In this document: piece after piece, positions 62,862-64,000 of the stretch | Layout: each line of letters begins with the position of its first letter | Position numbering within the stretch: the stretch's first letter is position 1 | From: Verrucomicrobiota bacterium | GTDB lineage: Bacteria > Verrucomicrobiota > Verrucomicrobiia > Limisphaerales > J093 | Assembly: GCA_027493615.1 (NCBI GenBank) | Contig: JAOSKK010000037.1 | Span: 334,730-398,729 of the forward strand | Direction: 5' to 3' | Length of the DNA: 64,000 bases | Notes under the pieces: generated by a model | The model's database searches: none | Seen by the model: the letters and a program-made list of their open reading frames with translations, nothing else | What the model was told of the DNA's origin: nothing | Made by a program: the position numbers and the translations under genes

Positions 62862-62907
62862 AAGTTCAAGGTTCAAAGTTCAAAACTCAAAGTTCAAAGT
62901 TCAAGGG
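62862..62907. repeat. Heptamer tandem repeat AAGTTCA
   Basis: Six near-perfect copies of a 7-base unit (AAGTTCA, with variants AGGTTCA and AAACTCA) start 16 bases after the stop at 62846. The AT content differs sharply from the surroundings. Confidence 0.85.
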
Positions 62908-62969
62908 AAGCGTCCTGGAGTTCAGGGGGAAAGCCGGCCCAACGAAGGGCGGTCTGGGAGAAGAAGTAG

Positions 62970-62996
62970 CAGGCGGGACGCCTGCACCACAGGTTC
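62970..62996. repeat. Family B short palindrome, copy 6 (inverse)
   Basis: CAGGCGGGACGCCTGCACCA continuing CAGGTTC, between the ends of the convergent DUF2062 and hflC genes. Together with the heptamer repeat it fills this gap. Confidence 0.8.
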
Positions 62997-63011
62997 CCGG
63001 GAAGCCGGGAA

Positions 63012-63987
63012 TCAGGGGACCGCGGGCGCGTCGAGGGTCTTGAGCAGGCGGAACAGTTCGCTGTCGGTGGTCAGGATCAGCGTCGTGTCGTTCGAGAGCG
63101 CCGTGCGGTAGGTTTCAGGGTCTTGAGGAAGGCGTAGAAGCGGGTGGCGGCCTCGCTCTGGTTGTAGGCGCGGGCGTAGATCTCGGTGGCACGGGCATCC
63201 GCGGCGCCACGGATCTCCTGGATCTTGCGGTAGGCCTCGGACTCGATGGCCTGGAGGTCCTTCTGTTTTTGGCCGAGGATCTTGGCGGCTTCTCCGGCGC
63301 CCTCCGAACGGAAGCGCTCGGCGATCTGCTGGCGCTCACTGATCATGCGCTCGTAGATCCGCAAGGCCACGCTGGGGTTGTAGTTGATGCGCTTGAAGCG
63401 GACGTCAAGCAGTTCGATCCCGAACACGGCCACCTTGGGGGCCGCGTTGGCGAAGATCTCCTGTTCGACCAGGGCGCGGCCTTTGCGGATGGGGGTAGAG
63501 CTGGCCAGCACCCGAGTCGCGGCCGCCGCGGGAGGAGGTCGTCGAGAGCGGCCTCGCGGTCTTTGGTGGTTCGGATCATCTCGATGAGCTCGTGCTTGGC
63601 GATGGCATTGCGAATCTCGCTGCCGAGGATGTCGTCGAGCCGGGACTGGGCGCTGCGTTCGTCGCGCAGGCGGAGGAAGTACGGCTGGGCATCGCGGACG
63701 CGCCAGCGCCCAAAGGCATCGACGAGGATGTAGGTCTTGTCCTTGGTGGGCATCTCGGTGGGGCGCCCGTCCCAGCGGAGCACGCGTTTCTCGAGGCGGT
63801 GGACCTCCTGGATGAAGGGGAGCTTCAAGTGGAGCCCTGCGTTCGTGACGGCGCTGCCGACCGGCCTGCCGAACTGGGTGATGATGCCCTGCTCGGTTTC
63901 GTCGAGGCGGTACAGGCTGCCCAGGAGCAGAAGGAGGACGACGAGGCCGGCGGCGGCCAGGAAGACGATTGGGCCGGCGCTCTTCAT
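63012..63987 (-). CDS. hflC: HflC, SPFH/band 7 membrane protease regulator
   Basis: About 325 residues after adding one base near 63516-63520 and one near 63116; the repaired end reads TLETYRTALSNDTTLILT and stops at 63012. One N-terminal helix (IVFLAAAGLVVLLLLLGSLY) precedes the band 7 domain with ETEQGIITQFGRPVG, LPFIQEVHRLEKRVLRWDG and LVDAFGRWRV. A coiled-coil region follows (AEYRK-like: AAKILGQKQKDLQAIESEAY). HflC pairs with HflK to control FtsH. The start at 63987 is 13 bases from the window edge, so hflK would be expected just outside. Confidence 0.9.
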
Positions 63988-64000
63988 GGCTGGGCCTTTT

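Overview
The window is about 64 kb of very GC-rich DNA. I read it as chromosomal sequence from a Verrucomicrobiota bacterium, most like the Limisphaerales/Pedosphaerales. The reasons are a prepilin-type protein with the GFTLIELLVVIAIIAIL start and an H-x9-DG-like end, several ASPIC/UnbV FG-GAP proteins, many large secreted proteins built from LamG, PA14-like, Ig-like and CARDB modules, a Gfo/Idh/MocA plus DUF6807 cluster, and dispersed short palindromes. The lineage is an inference. I saw no rRNA, convincing tRNA, CRISPR array, phage gene or insertion sequence.

Layout. 1-5526 is a sugar-uptake locus: end of a periplasmic binding protein, an RbsA-type double ATPase, a broken RbsC-type permease and a GH32-like protein. 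5674-9083 (minus) is a double FG-GAP/UnbV protein. 9743-20299 encodes one giant secreted protein of about 3,500 residues. 20549-28030 holds two UnbV plus TPR gene pairs pointing at each other. 28644-34859 is a tandem pair of PA14-like/Ig-like/carbohydrate-binding proteins with matching terminators. 35063-39571 is an AraC regulator divergent from a LamG protein. 39633-47071 holds a pseudopilin-like protein and a sugar-catabolic cluster (Gfo/Idh/MocA, DUF6807, TIM-barrel isomerase, 77-residue protein, GH127-like). 47438-50434 is an unknown secreted protein, followed by a convergent mannose-1-phosphate guanylyltransferase, a Fur-family regulator, a PqaA-like hydrolase overlapping a sodium/solute symporter, a large secreted protein of unknown role, a polysaccharide deacetylase, a CPA2 cation/proton antiporter with TrkA-C domains, a DUF2062 protein and HflC.

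Two features dominate. First, I count about 54 single-base frame breaks, in most long genes. Most lie in G or C runs, some are insertions and some deletions, and repairing them always restores continuous homology and a whole number of codons. I therefore treat them as probable sequencing errors and give each gene as one reconstructed feature, naming the break points. Second, six otherwise unrelated secreted proteins end in the same kind of C-terminal module finishing in an aromatic-aromatic-Arg motif, and families of short palindromes sit at gene starts and between genes. These are the least explained parts of the window.
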